Virus record (IMG/VR): IMGVR_UViG_3300037180_000098
Span: 1 to 28,487 of that record
Strand: one strand, 5' to 3'
Length of the DNA stretch: 28,487 nucleotides
DNA from: a virus
The position numbers and the translations under genes were made by a program. Under the pieces are notes generated by a model. It was not told the origin of the DNA and made no database searches. It worked only from the letters and a program-made list of their open reading frames with translations. This document shows, one piece after another, positions 23,348 to 28,487 of this stretch. The stretch's first letter is position 1. Each line of letters opens with the position of its first letter.

Positions 23348-23387
23348 GCGATCTCAGTAGAATCAACCAGATGGTGGGAATTCATTG

Positions 23388-23852
23388 CTAGAACTTATTC
23401 CGTAGGGAGTGATGACGTTTTCCGCAGTCGTAGCCAAGTTTCGCAGCTTCAGCGCGCAATCGCCGTGATATTTGACGGACTTGGCTCGATGAAATGCCCA
23501 ATTCCTTAGCGATTTCTTTCGCCTCTATTCCCAAGCGCCATGATTTATATGCGATTGCCGCTTGCAGTTCCATGTACCCGCCTGTTCGCTTTACGACATC
23601 GCGCAAAGCTTTGCTCGATTCCGCCGTCGCTTTCTGCGTAGCTGCTGCGTTGAGCAAAACGAGGCTGAGTGTTGGAGGACACGGAGTAGAGAGGTGATGG
23701 GTAAAATGCCACGCTCTCTCGCGCAGCACCTGGGCAAGCTTCTGATCGTCATTTGCAAACGGAGGAATGTACGGTAAGTGAAAGCTTTTACGTCTTGCCG
23801 TCAAATGAAGATCGTCATCAATACACCAAACAGGATAGTTTCGCATCCACAT
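23388..23852 (-). CDS. HTH DNA-binding protein, coupled to HNH gene
   Basis: The 154-residue product has a C-terminal helix-turn-helix: AKEIAKELGISSSQVRQISRRLRAEAAKLG at about residues 111-140, of the sigma-70 region 4 or transcription-factor type. The preceding helices (TGGYMELQAAIAYKSWRLG) lead into it. The N-terminal 60 residues (MWMRNYPVWCIDDDLHLTARR) are not recognised. It overlaps the HNH stop as TAATG, so the two are co-translated. It is immediately upstream of the repeat array in transcription order, making it a candidate for binding that array as a late-gene activator or packaging-site factor. That link is inference. Alternative: an ordinary phage regulator. Confidence 0.6.
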   Translation of the reverse strand: MWMRNYPVWCIDDDLHLTARRKSFHLPYIPPFANDDQKLAQVLRERAWHFTHHLSTPCPPTLSLVLLNAAATQKATAESSKALRDVVKRTGGYMELQAAIAYKSWRLGIEAKEIAKELGISSSQVRQISRRLRAEAAKLGYDCGKRHHSLRNKF

Positions 23853-24247
23853 TAGCGACCTCTATTCCGCCCTTCGCGCGATGCGGTCGAAACGTCATGA
23901 TGGCGCTTACAAAGGCCGCGACAACGATCTGCATCGAAAAAGGCATCAATTCCAAACGCAGCGACAAGCTCACGAGCGCCTGTTGGAAAGTGGTCAGCAA
24001 CAGTCGCCGCGTGTGGGCAGCCTTCTGGGATAGTGCAGAGAATGTCGCGACGGAATACGGCACGACGCGTGTTCTGCCAGCGCGCGCTGCGATACAGTTT
24101 GCGAACTGAGTCTTGGGCGCGCCAGCTCTCATAATGCGAAGCTTGTTCTTTCTTGACGTTCTCGTGGGAAGCGCAAAATGTCGAGCCGGGGACGGCGCGG
24201 GCGCTACATTGTCCAAAAAGGCAAAGAGATGCAGGCGAAGACGGCAT
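23852..24247 (-). CDS. HNH endonuclease, packaging-associated type
   Basis: The 131-residue product resembles HNH proteins that accompany cos-type terminases. SARWQNTRRAVFRRDILCTIPEGC precedes a DH pair (D85-H86, in TVADHFP), and FDADRCRGLCKRHHDVS carries the last Cys/His pair. The N-terminus has a separate Cys/His cluster (CLFGQCSARAVPGSTFCASH), probably a small zinc knuckle. The middle position normally Asn appears to be Asp/Arg (DADRC), a deviation worth noting. HK97 gp74 and relatives stimulate terminase cutting at cos. Here the gene lies upstream of terS with only the HTH gene and the non-coding repeat region between. Confidence 0.8.
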   Translation of the reverse strand: MPSSPASLCLFGQCSARAVPGSTFCASHENVKKEQASHYESWRAQDSVRKLYRSARWQNTRRAVFRRDILCTIPEGCPHAATVADHFPTGARELVAAFGIDAFFDADRCRGLCKRHHDVSTASREGRNRGR

Positions 24248-24362
24248 GATATTGGAGCTGGCGCTGCTCAGCCTGCTTTTCGGCGGAATGCCGTCGTAAG
24301 CAGGGAGCTAGTTCTATCCGGTAGAGGACACTTGAACTCTTACGAGCAGCGTCAGCAAATCG

Positions 24363-24578
24363 TTAGACAGCTTTTTCAGCAGCCTTGATCGCCTTTTCAC
24401 CATCGGCAACGATCTTCGCCTCAAGCGCTTCGACGCGCTTTTCGAGGTCAGACTTCGCTTTGGTCGTTAACTTGACGAAACCGGCCTTGATCTTGCGGCC
24501 GACAGCTGGCATAAAGGCGCCCACGACGAGCGCGGAGCCGACATAGATGACTTCTTGAGCGGCAAATTCAAACATCAT
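24363..24578 (-). CDS. Small single-pass membrane protein, possible holin-like
   Basis: The 71-residue product has one hydrophobic segment at about residues 10-27 (VIYVGSALVVGAFMPAVG), followed by a basic stretch (RKIKAGFVKLTTKAKSDLEKR) and a charged helix likely to form a coiled coil (VEALEAKIVADGEKAIKAAEKAV). Small, one TM, basic and charged C-terminus are features of some holins and spanin-like accessory proteins, but no family motif is recognised and no endolysin gene is nearby. Strong ribosome site AGGAG before the ATG at 24578. A copy of the recurrent leader element lies just upstream. Role otherwise unknown. Confidence 0.6.
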   Translation of the reverse strand: MMFEFAAQEVIYVGSALVVGAFMPAVGRKIKAGFVKLTTKAKSDLEKRVEALEAKIVADGEKAIKAAEKAV

Positions 24579-24593
24579 GGTAAATCTCCTCTG

Positions 24594-24609
24594 CTAAGCG
24601 GCTCAAAAA
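24594..24609 (-). repeat. Recurrent leader element, copy upstream of membrane protein gene
   Basis: The - strand reads TTTTTGAGCCGCTTAG, identical over 16 bases to 11087-11072. The preceding GTGC extends its match to the terS copy (22808-22795). It lies 16-31 bases before the start codon, right before the AGAGGAG ribosome site. Confidence 0.6.
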
Positions 24610-24622
24610 GCACATTAGTGTC

Positions 24623-24835
24623 TTAGACAGCACGGAATAGCTCTGCAACGTCTGATTTGCTCTGCGCTGCTTTCCTTGCGCGAGACTTGATCTCAGCGTC
24701 AGCAGCAGCATCCTCAAGCACCTCATCAACTAGCACCAGAGCTTTGCGGAGATGAATCCCCCGGACGACTTCTCTGTCTGTCTGCGAAGCACCGATGATT
24801 GCGCATTTGAGTTCGACCAACTTTTGACGGTCCAT
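24623..24835 (-). CDS. Small hypothetical phage protein
   Basis: The 70-residue product is helical and charged (MDRQKLVELKCAIIGASQTDREVV; LRKALVLVDEVLEDAAADAEIKSR), without recognised motif or membrane segment. The frame is open 13 codons further upstream, but the ATG at 24835 follows a strong AGGGAGGAAC ribosome site and leaves 13 bases after the winged-helix gene, so it is preferred. It belongs to the run of short early genes. Function unknown. Confidence 0.65.
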   Translation of the reverse strand: MDRQKLVELKCAIIGASQTDREVVRGIHLRKALVLVDEVLEDAAADAEIKSRARKAAQSKSDVAELFRAV

Positions 24836-24848
24836 TGTTTGTTCCTCC

Positions 24849-25133
24849 CTAAGATTGCTGATGATCTGTGACAAGCCTGTACTCGTGAAGGCCGCGAGAA
24901 ATATAGCGGCGCTGAATTATGAAGTTTCCACCACGCGGCGTTCTCAAATCTCGTAGCCGCGCGCTCACGCTCGCTTCCGGAGCGTTTGTCGCTTCAGAGA
25001 TTTGAGACAGTGTGACCCATCCATGCGTCAGCATGAAACCTTTCACGGCGCTAAGCTGCGCACCGAGTCGAGCGCCATCACGTTCTCGCTCAAATGTTTC
25101 CCCGTAGAAATCAAGCATTATTTCGTTACTCAT
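24849..25133 (-). CDS. Winged helix-turn-helix DNA-binding protein
   Basis: The 94-residue product reads as a single winged HTH: HGWVTLSQISEATNAPEASVSARLRDLRTPRGG (about residues 37-69) is helix-turn-helix, and NFIIQRRYISRGLHEYRLV forms the wing. This matches a class of small phage proteins with the SVSARLRDLR motif. It likely binds DNA in early gene control or replication. Ribosome site AAAGGAGAG before the ATG. The gene follows the replication-type DUF1376 gene by 18 bases, so it is probably in the same transcript. Confidence 0.8.
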   Translation of the reverse strand: MSNEIMLDFYGETFERERDGARLGAQLSAVKGFMLTHGWVTLSQISEATNAPEASVSARLRDLRTPRGGNFIIQRRYISRGLHEYRLVTDHQQS

Positions 25134-25151
25134 GCCTCTCTCCTTTTCGAC

Positions 25152-26075
25152 TCAATTTCCTGTTCCAAAAACTTCGCTAGCGTCGCATTCAGAAACAACC
25201 TCGCCACTCACTAAGCGCGGAGCGTCACGTTTCGCGACGCGCTCTCGTATGTCGCGCTCGATTGCTCGCTCTTGAATTTCGTCTTCTTTTTTCTTCTGCG
25301 CTGCCTGCTCTCGTTTTGCGATCAGTTTCCCGATCGCTTTTGGCAGATAAGTTGTGACCATGATTGCAATCGGAGAAGTGACTCCTTCAAAGCCCTCAGA
25401 TTTGGCCAGAGTTATTGCTTCGTCCATGAACACTTCTCCGTGCTGCGTAATCCAGTCGATCATCTGCTCTCTGTATTTCTTTCCCCACGATCCAACTTCT
25501 GCTATGTGTTTTTCTTCGAGAAAAAAAGAAACAGCAACAACGTTTTGCGAATTTTGCTCGTTTCCTATAATGCTTTGCTGTTGCTGTTGCTGGCTTTCGT
25601 TTTGGACATCAAAATCAATAGCTGGCGCTATCGTGCTATTTGTTTTGATACTGCTCTGCTGGTTATCGTTTTCGATAGCAGTGGCTATCATCCCGCGCTC
25701 ACGATAAGCGGCTTGAGCAGGAGAGTTGGCTGACCCACCTTTCTTACCGAGTTCAGATTGCCGCTGCCTTTCGTTGGCAATTCGCTGAAGTTCTTCATCG
25801 CAGCGAGAACTCCTGTAAGTCCCGTCTTCTTTGTAGAAGAACTCTTGCAAAACTGCCGTGACTGCTGTTTGCTCTTCAGGCGTAACGGCGCTAATCATGC
25901 GAAAAATTCGAGTGTGATCTTGTGGCAGCGGCTTTCCGGCAGCCATGTACTTCAATATGAGCTGCTGATACGCGCCGTGTTCGAGCAGCGTCAGGTGGCC
26001 AGTTTTATTGCTGTAGTCGTTCCAGTAGAACCTGAACCAAATATTCGGTGATTTCTTATCGTTTCGTGTAGCCAT
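25152..26075 (-). CDS. DUF1376 (YdaU-like) phage replication protein
   Basis: The 307-residue product has the DUF1376 signature at residues 10-100: NIWFRFYWNDYSNKTGHLTLLEHGAYQQLIL, then GKPLPQDHTRIFRMISA, and FFYKEDGTYRSSRCDEELQ. Family members occupy the place of replication initiators (lambda O / DnaA-like loaders) in many temperate phages. A Gln/Asn/Ser-rich linker (NESQQQQQQS) lies near residue 160. A second helical domain follows (SWGKKYREQMIDWITQHGEVFMDEA; GVTSPIAIMVTTYLPKAIGKLIAKR) with a highly charged tail. No helicase loader gene (lambda P / DnaC-like) is seen, so the phage probably recruits the host helicase through this protein. Ribosome site GGGAG. Confidence 0.85.
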   Translation of the reverse strand: MATRNDKKSPNIWFRFYWNDYSNKTGHLTLLEHGAYQQLILKYMAAGKPLPQDHTRIFRMISAVTPEEQTAVTAVLQEFFYKEDGTYRSSRCDEELQRIANERQRQSELGKKGGSANSPAQAAYRERGMIATAIENDNQQSSIKTNSTIAPAIDFDVQNESQQQQQQSIIGNEQNSQNVVAVSFFLEEKHIAEVGSWGKKYREQMIDWITQHGEVFMDEAITLAKSEGFEGVTSPIAIMVTTYLPKAIGKLIAKREQAAQKKKEDEIQERAIERDIRERVAKRDAPRLVSGEVVSECDASEVFGTGN

Positions 26076-26235
26076 GACGTGAGTTCTCCCTGTTGTCTAA
26101 TTTCTCTGTTTTCTCGTAGCGCAAGATGACCGGCTCGCCAGCGCGGAATTCTATTTCGATATTTCCGTACAAACTCTGGTTGATCGCATCATCTACCGCC
26201 GTTTGAAGTTTTCGCATCAGTTCTGCTTTCAGCAT
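26056..26235 (-). CDS. Small protein resembling DUF2292 / YezD
   Basis: 59-residue ORF, ATG at 26235 to TAA at 26058-26056. It overlaps the end of the previous gene by 7 bases and the start of the DUF1376 gene by 20. The body LQTAVDDAINQSLYGNIEIEFRAGEPVILRYEKTEK matches the layout of DUF2292: a short helix, YG-I-I-EF strand, GEPV-I turn, then a Lys/Glu end. Members are small proteins of unknown function, found in bacteria and phages. The overlaps at both ends are typical of coupled phage genes. It fills what would otherwise be a 153-bp gap. Confidence 0.6.
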   Translation of the reverse strand: MLKAELMRKLQTAVDDAINQSLYGNIEIEFRAGEPVILRYEKTEKLDNRENSRHGYTKR

Positions 26236-26429
26236 CGAACACCGCCAGCTGGCTCAGAAACTTGGCGCTCAATCGAGCTGCGGAGCTTGTTGATTTGCCG
26301 GAACCTTTCCTTCACCGAGCCGTCAGTCTGAAATTCATCGCAATAGAGGATTTCCAGCATCGAGTTCTGCAACTCATTTTGAAGAAGGAGCGTTTGCTCC
26401 AAAGTTAAGTTGAGTTGTACTGTTTCCAT
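26229..26429 (-). CDS. Small hypothetical phage protein
   Basis: The 66-residue product is Leu/Gln/Glu-rich and helical (VQLNLTLEQTLLLQNELQNSMLEILYC; VKERFRQINKLRSSIERQV) with a possible coiled coil. No family is recognised. ATG preceded by GGGAGAG. It lies in the run of short early genes between the zinc-finger and DUF2292-like genes, overlapping the latter. Function unknown. Confidence 0.6.
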   Translation of the reverse strand: METVQLNLTLEQTLLLQNELQNSMLEILYCDEFQTDGSVKERFRQINKLRSSIERQVSEPAGGVRC

Positions 26430-26474
26430 TTCTCTCTCCCTACCGCCCCAATATCCTCGGCACGTTTTAGTTCA

Positions 26475-26762
26475 TTAAACTGACGCGTTATTCAGAACTG
26501 CTTCTGAGATCGCGCGATCAAGCTGCGTGATCGAGCACACATGCATCACGCGAACGATTGCGTTTTCCTTAGCAGCATTTTCGCGTCGTTCTCGCATGAC
26601 TTTTTGCCACGCTTTTACGCGACACAGTTCTGAACAGAAAACAGCAGTGCAGCGCTCGTGTTCGAAATACGAACGACATTCTGCGCAGCGACAATAGCCA
26701 GCATCAGCCAAAGTCGCGCGGGGCGACATCGAGTTAGCGTAAAAGTCTGCGTAGCCGCGCAT
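26475..26762 (-). CDS. Cys-rich zinc-finger protein
   Basis: The 95-residue product has a zinc-binding cluster CRCAECRSYFEHERCTAVFCSELCRVKAW at about residues 24-52: two CxxC-like pairs typical of small zinc ribbons with the FCS..C.. motif. A basic helical segment follows (KAWQKVMRERRENAAKENAIV). Such proteins in phages usually bind nucleic acid or host proteins; function here is unknown. It is the first gene after the control region containing the palindrome at 26802-26813, so it probably opens the early transcript. Good ribosome site, GGGAG. Confidence 0.7.
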   Translation of the reverse strand: MRGYADFYANSMSPRATLADAGYCRCAECRSYFEHERCTAVFCSELCRVKAWQKVMRERRENAAKENAIVRVMHVCSITQLDRAISEAVLNNASV

Positions 26763-26801
26763 ATGCTCTCCCTGTATTGACTAGCAGCCTGTTACGTCTA
26801 C

Positions 26802-26813
26802 AGCGTTAACGCT
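26802..26813. promoter_or_regulatory. Perfect 12-bp palindrome, candidate operator upstream of early genes
   Basis: AGCGTTAACGCT is a perfect palindrome, 40 bp before the zinc-finger gene start. On the - strand it falls between TTGCAA (-35-like) and TGTAGA (a weak -10-like) with a 17-base spacer, the position of a repressor operator. The promoter reading is weak; the palindrome itself is exact. Confidence 0.45.
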
Positions 26814-26902
26814 ATTCTGTTGCAAGTTATAGACTTGCGAGCACTTAGCTGCTTAAATGCGAAAAGCTCACAAGGGTGTGCATTTTCAAGCAAAAAAAAT
26901 GT

Positions 26903-27115
26903 TCAACTGCTGAGCGTTTTCTGCGCTTCGACATAACGATCAAGATCCTGACGATCAAAGACGACGCGCTTGCCGATCCTCAGAAACGGAACAGCGCGGG
27001 ACCACTGAAGCGCTCGAACTGCTGGAACTGTGCAAGCGAGGTATGCGGCAGCCTGGGGAACAGTGAGACATCGAGGCAAAGCTGTAGCTGAAGGTGCAGC
27101 GGGTGAATTCTTCAA
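26903..27115 (-). CDS. Excisionase-like HTH (MerR-type) protein
   Basis: The 70-residue product is a HTH_17/excisionase-type winged helix: LTVPQAAAYLACTVPAVRALQWSRAVPFLRIGKRVVFDRQDLDRYVE covers most of the protein (residues about 17-63). Such proteins bend att DNA to favour excision and often also repress. The start is TTG at 27115, with GAGGAG nine bases before; no ATG or GTG is available in the frame. It is the last gene before the integrase control region and is transcribed away from it. After the stop there is an 8-T tract and an A/T inverted repeat (CATTTT/AAAATG), perhaps a weak terminator. Confidence 0.75.
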   Translation of the reverse strand: MKNSPAAPSATALPRCLTVPQAAAYLACTVPAVRALQWSRAVPFLRIGKRVVFDRQDLDRYVEAQKTLSS

Positions 27116-27165
27116 GAGACACGACTCCTCAGAATGGGGAGCCTGTCTTGGCTTTAGCGGGCGTA

Positions 27166-27181
27166 GATCGCGAGCGCGATC
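27166..27181. promoter_or_regulatory. Inverted repeat GATCGCG-AG-CGCGATC between excisionase and integrase genes
   Basis: Perfect 7-bp arms with a two-base spacer in the divergent region. The right arm, AGCGCGAT(C), reappears in the next dyad at 27238-27246. Candidate operator or recombinase/excisionase arm site. Confidence 0.5.
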
Positions 27182-27238
27182 ATAAGGCTTAACTCAACCT
27201 TCCCGAGTGTAGAACGCCGCTCCCCGACAGATTCCAAA

Positions 27239-27258
27239 GCGCGATTGCAGTATCGCGC
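27239..27258. promoter_or_regulatory. Inverted repeat GCGCGAT-N6-ATCGCGC upstream of integrase gene
   Basis: Perfect 7-bp arms with a six-base spacer (TGCAGT), about 100 bp before the integrase start. It shares the AGCGCGAT half-site with the dyad at 27166-27181, so both could bind the same protein. Confidence 0.5.
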
Positions 27259-27359
27259 GAGAGCAACGAACAACGTCATCCTAGCATATGCACCGTTTCC
27301 AGTGCAATGACAAAAGTGATGTTTCATCCTCCTCTGTTCTCGGTTATGCTGGGAGTGGC

Positions 27360-28487
27360 ATGGAAAACGAAGCGAAGAAAAAGCAAAGGAAGCGCGGGAA
27401 GGGAAGCGTCGGGCGCGTCAAAGGGTCGCCGTATTTTTACATCTGGTATCGCAGCAAAGGAAAGACCGTCCGTGAGAGCACGCGCTCAGAATCGAAGATG
27501 GCCGCTGCGGCGCTACTTGCGCGTCGAGTGACCGAAGCAGCCGACGGCCTGCCACCAGTTCAAGACCAGAAGAAGTTTACCTACGAGGATGCGCGCGCGG
27601 CGCTGATTGCAGATTACGAACGAGAGAAGCGCGCCTCGCTGTTGACTCGCGCTGACGGGACCAAAGACATCTGTGGCCTCAAGAAGCTCGACGCTCATTT
27701 CGGCGGTCGGCATTTAGCTGACATCACTTCTGATGACGTTGAGGGTTTCATCAAGCAGCGTCAGGACGAAGGCGCAGGGGCCGCCATTATCAATAGGAGC
27801 AACGCGCTGCTCCGGCGAATGCTCAAGCTCATGCAGCGCAAAAACAAGCTGCGCGCTGTCATCTGGGTTCCAATGTTGAAGGAGCCGGAACCGCGTCAAG
27901 GATTTCTAGCGGCGAAAAAGTTTGCAGAACTCGAACGTGCTATGCAAGAGGATTTGCGCCCTGTTCTGTACTATCTCTACATCACCGGCTGCCGGTCTGG
28001 TGCTGCGGAGCAAATTGAATGGCCGCAGGTGATCTTCGACGGGGACAAAGTGGAGATTCTTCTACGGGCAGCACAGGTGAAAAATAAAGAGCCGCTGCTG
28101 CTCGCTCTCGACGAGAAGCTTGCGGCGCCGTTGCGACAGACGCCCAAAGAAAAGCGCGTCGGGCGGCTGTTCAACACGACGAACTTGACGAAGGCTTTTC
28201 GTAAGGCGTGCGTTGAGGTAGGATTAGGGACGTGGCGCGACCCGAAAAACCACGATAAGGGGTACGACGGGCTCACGCTGCACGATCTGCGGCGAAGCGG
28301 CGTGCGCAACTTGCGTCGAGCAAAGGTTCAGGAAGACATCGCGATGAAAATCTCGCAACACAAGACAGCGTCGGTGTTCAAAAGATACAACATAGTCGAT
28401 AGCGACGATCTTCACGAGGCGATGCAGAAGGCATCGGCGCATGTTGCAAATTCGTTGCAAATCGGTTCAGACGCTTCCCGTAAGTGA
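27360..28487 (+). CDS. int: Tyrosine recombinase (phage integrase)
   Basis: The 375-residue product has the three-part layout of phage integrases. A Lys/Arg-rich N-terminus leads into an AP2-like arm domain (GRVKGSPYFYIWYRSKGKTVRES). A core-binding helical domain follows (about 75-160). The catalytic domain has R212 in YITGCRSGAAEQIEW, H308 and R311 in LTLHDLRRSG, H334 in ISQHKTASVF (the usual Gly before this His is Gln) and the nucleophile Y343 in FKRYNI. It integrates and excises the phage genome at attP/attB. The ATG at 27360 has GGGAG six bases upstream; the frame is open 24 codons earlier without a ribosome site. It is the only + strand gene found. Its stop is the last codon of the window, so the adjoining att site is not visible. 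Confidence 0.93.
   Translation: MENEAKKKQRKRGKGSVGRVKGSPYFYIWYRSKGKTVRESTRSESKMAAAALLARRVTEAADGLPPVQDQKKFTYEDARAALIADYEREKRASLLTRADGTKDICGLKKLDAHFGGRHLADITSDDVEGFIKQRQDEGAGAAIINRSNALLRRMLKLMQRKNKLRAVIWVPMLKEPEPRQGFLAAKKFAELERAMQEDLRPVLYYLYITGCRSGAAEQIEWPQVIFDGDKVEILLRAAQVKNKEPLLLALDEKLAAPLRQTPKEKRVGRLFNTTNLTKAFRKACVEVGLGTWRDPKNHDKGYDGLTLHDLRRSGVRNLRRAKVQEDIAMKISQHKTASVFKRYNIVDSDDLHEAMQKASAHVANSLQIGSDASRK

Larger units (their letters stand above)
22772..23387 (-). other. 616-bp non-coding region before terminase gene; candidate packaging/regulatory region
   Basis: The longest stretch without a convincing gene in the window. Open frames here on the + strand are shadows or low-quality, and none on the - strand is convincing. 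It holds the leader element next to terS, a 7-bp perfect inverted repeat at 23109-23133, a longer imperfect one at 23218-23250, and the five-unit 12-bp repeat at 23288-23347. Upstream lie HNH and HTH genes and downstream the small terminase gene. In cos phages with an HNH nuclease, cos is often in this area, so cos or terminase-binding sites are a reasonable guess. A late promoter could also lie here, but no clear -35/-10 pair is seen. Confidence 0.5.

Noticed and set aside
24290-24360. tRNA-like string (GGGAGCTAGTTCTATCCGGTAGAG...) on the + strand
   Set aside because: It looks like a D-arm region, but no acceptor stem, anticodon stem or T-arm can be paired. At most a decayed tRNA remnant.
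27288-27359. Longer integrase start at 27288
   Set aside because: No ribosome site, and the extra 24 residues are unlike the basic start of such integrases; the ATG at 27360 has GGGAG upstream.

Overview
The window is most of a temperate siphovirus-like phage genome (HK97-type head, non-contractile tail), probably a prophage. A tyrosine recombinase gene closes the right end on the + strand. Every other gene found lies on the - strand and reads from an excisionase-like gene near 27.1 kb down to a giant tail hub gene cut by the left edge. No ordinary chromosomal housekeeping gene, rRNA or convincing tRNA is visible. Base composition is moderately GC and similar throughout. Nothing fixes the host: a soil or aquatic Gram-negative such as an Acidobacteriota member is a guess only. 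No cI-like repressor, endolysin or attachment site is recognisable. The lysis genes may lie beyond position 1, and at least one att site beyond 28487.

Layout, right to left in transcription order. 28.5-26.9 kb: integrase, a divergent control region with two perfect GC-rich inverted repeats, and an excisionase-like HTH gene. 26.8-24.4 kb: short early genes (Cys-rich zinc-finger protein, two small unknowns, DUF1376-type replication protein, winged-helix protein, small unknown, single-TM protein). 24.2-23.4 kb: HNH endonuclease coupled to an HTH protein. 23.39-22.77 kb: a 616-bp non-coding region with five 12-bp-phased CATTTG repeats and two inverted repeats, a candidate packaging (cos) or regulatory site. 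22.8-10.5 kb: packaging, head and connector genes (small terminase, major capsid, terminator, HNH homing-like gene, large terminase, HTH protein, portal, ClpP-like protease, connector, head closure, tail completion, long repetitive fibre, HK97 gp10-like). 10.5-0 kb: glycosyltransferase, tail tube, frameshifted tail chaperones, tape measure, then the four-gene tail-tip series DUF2460 / DUF2163 / NlpC-P60 / hub. That series matches the order in gene transfer agents and many siphoviruses.

The structural genes are tightly packed, with several ATGA, GTGA or TAATG overlaps and GGAG-type ribosome binding sites, so they are probably made from a few long transcripts. A clear intrinsic terminator follows the capsid gene.

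The most interesting points are: (1) a complete -1 frameshift signal in the tail chaperone gene (CCCAAAC, 7-nt spacer, 9-bp stem); (2) the capsid gene placed between the terminase genes, next to a homing-endonuclease-like gene and framed by a 14-bp near-identical element; (3) a similar beta-rich module apparently inserted into three virion proteins, in one case splitting a conserved connector motif; (4) a PA14 domain plus a lectin-like end in the tail hub, and a glycosyltransferase gene inside the tail operon; (5) the 12-bp phased repeat array before the terminase gene; (6) a recurring leader element upstream of several genes.
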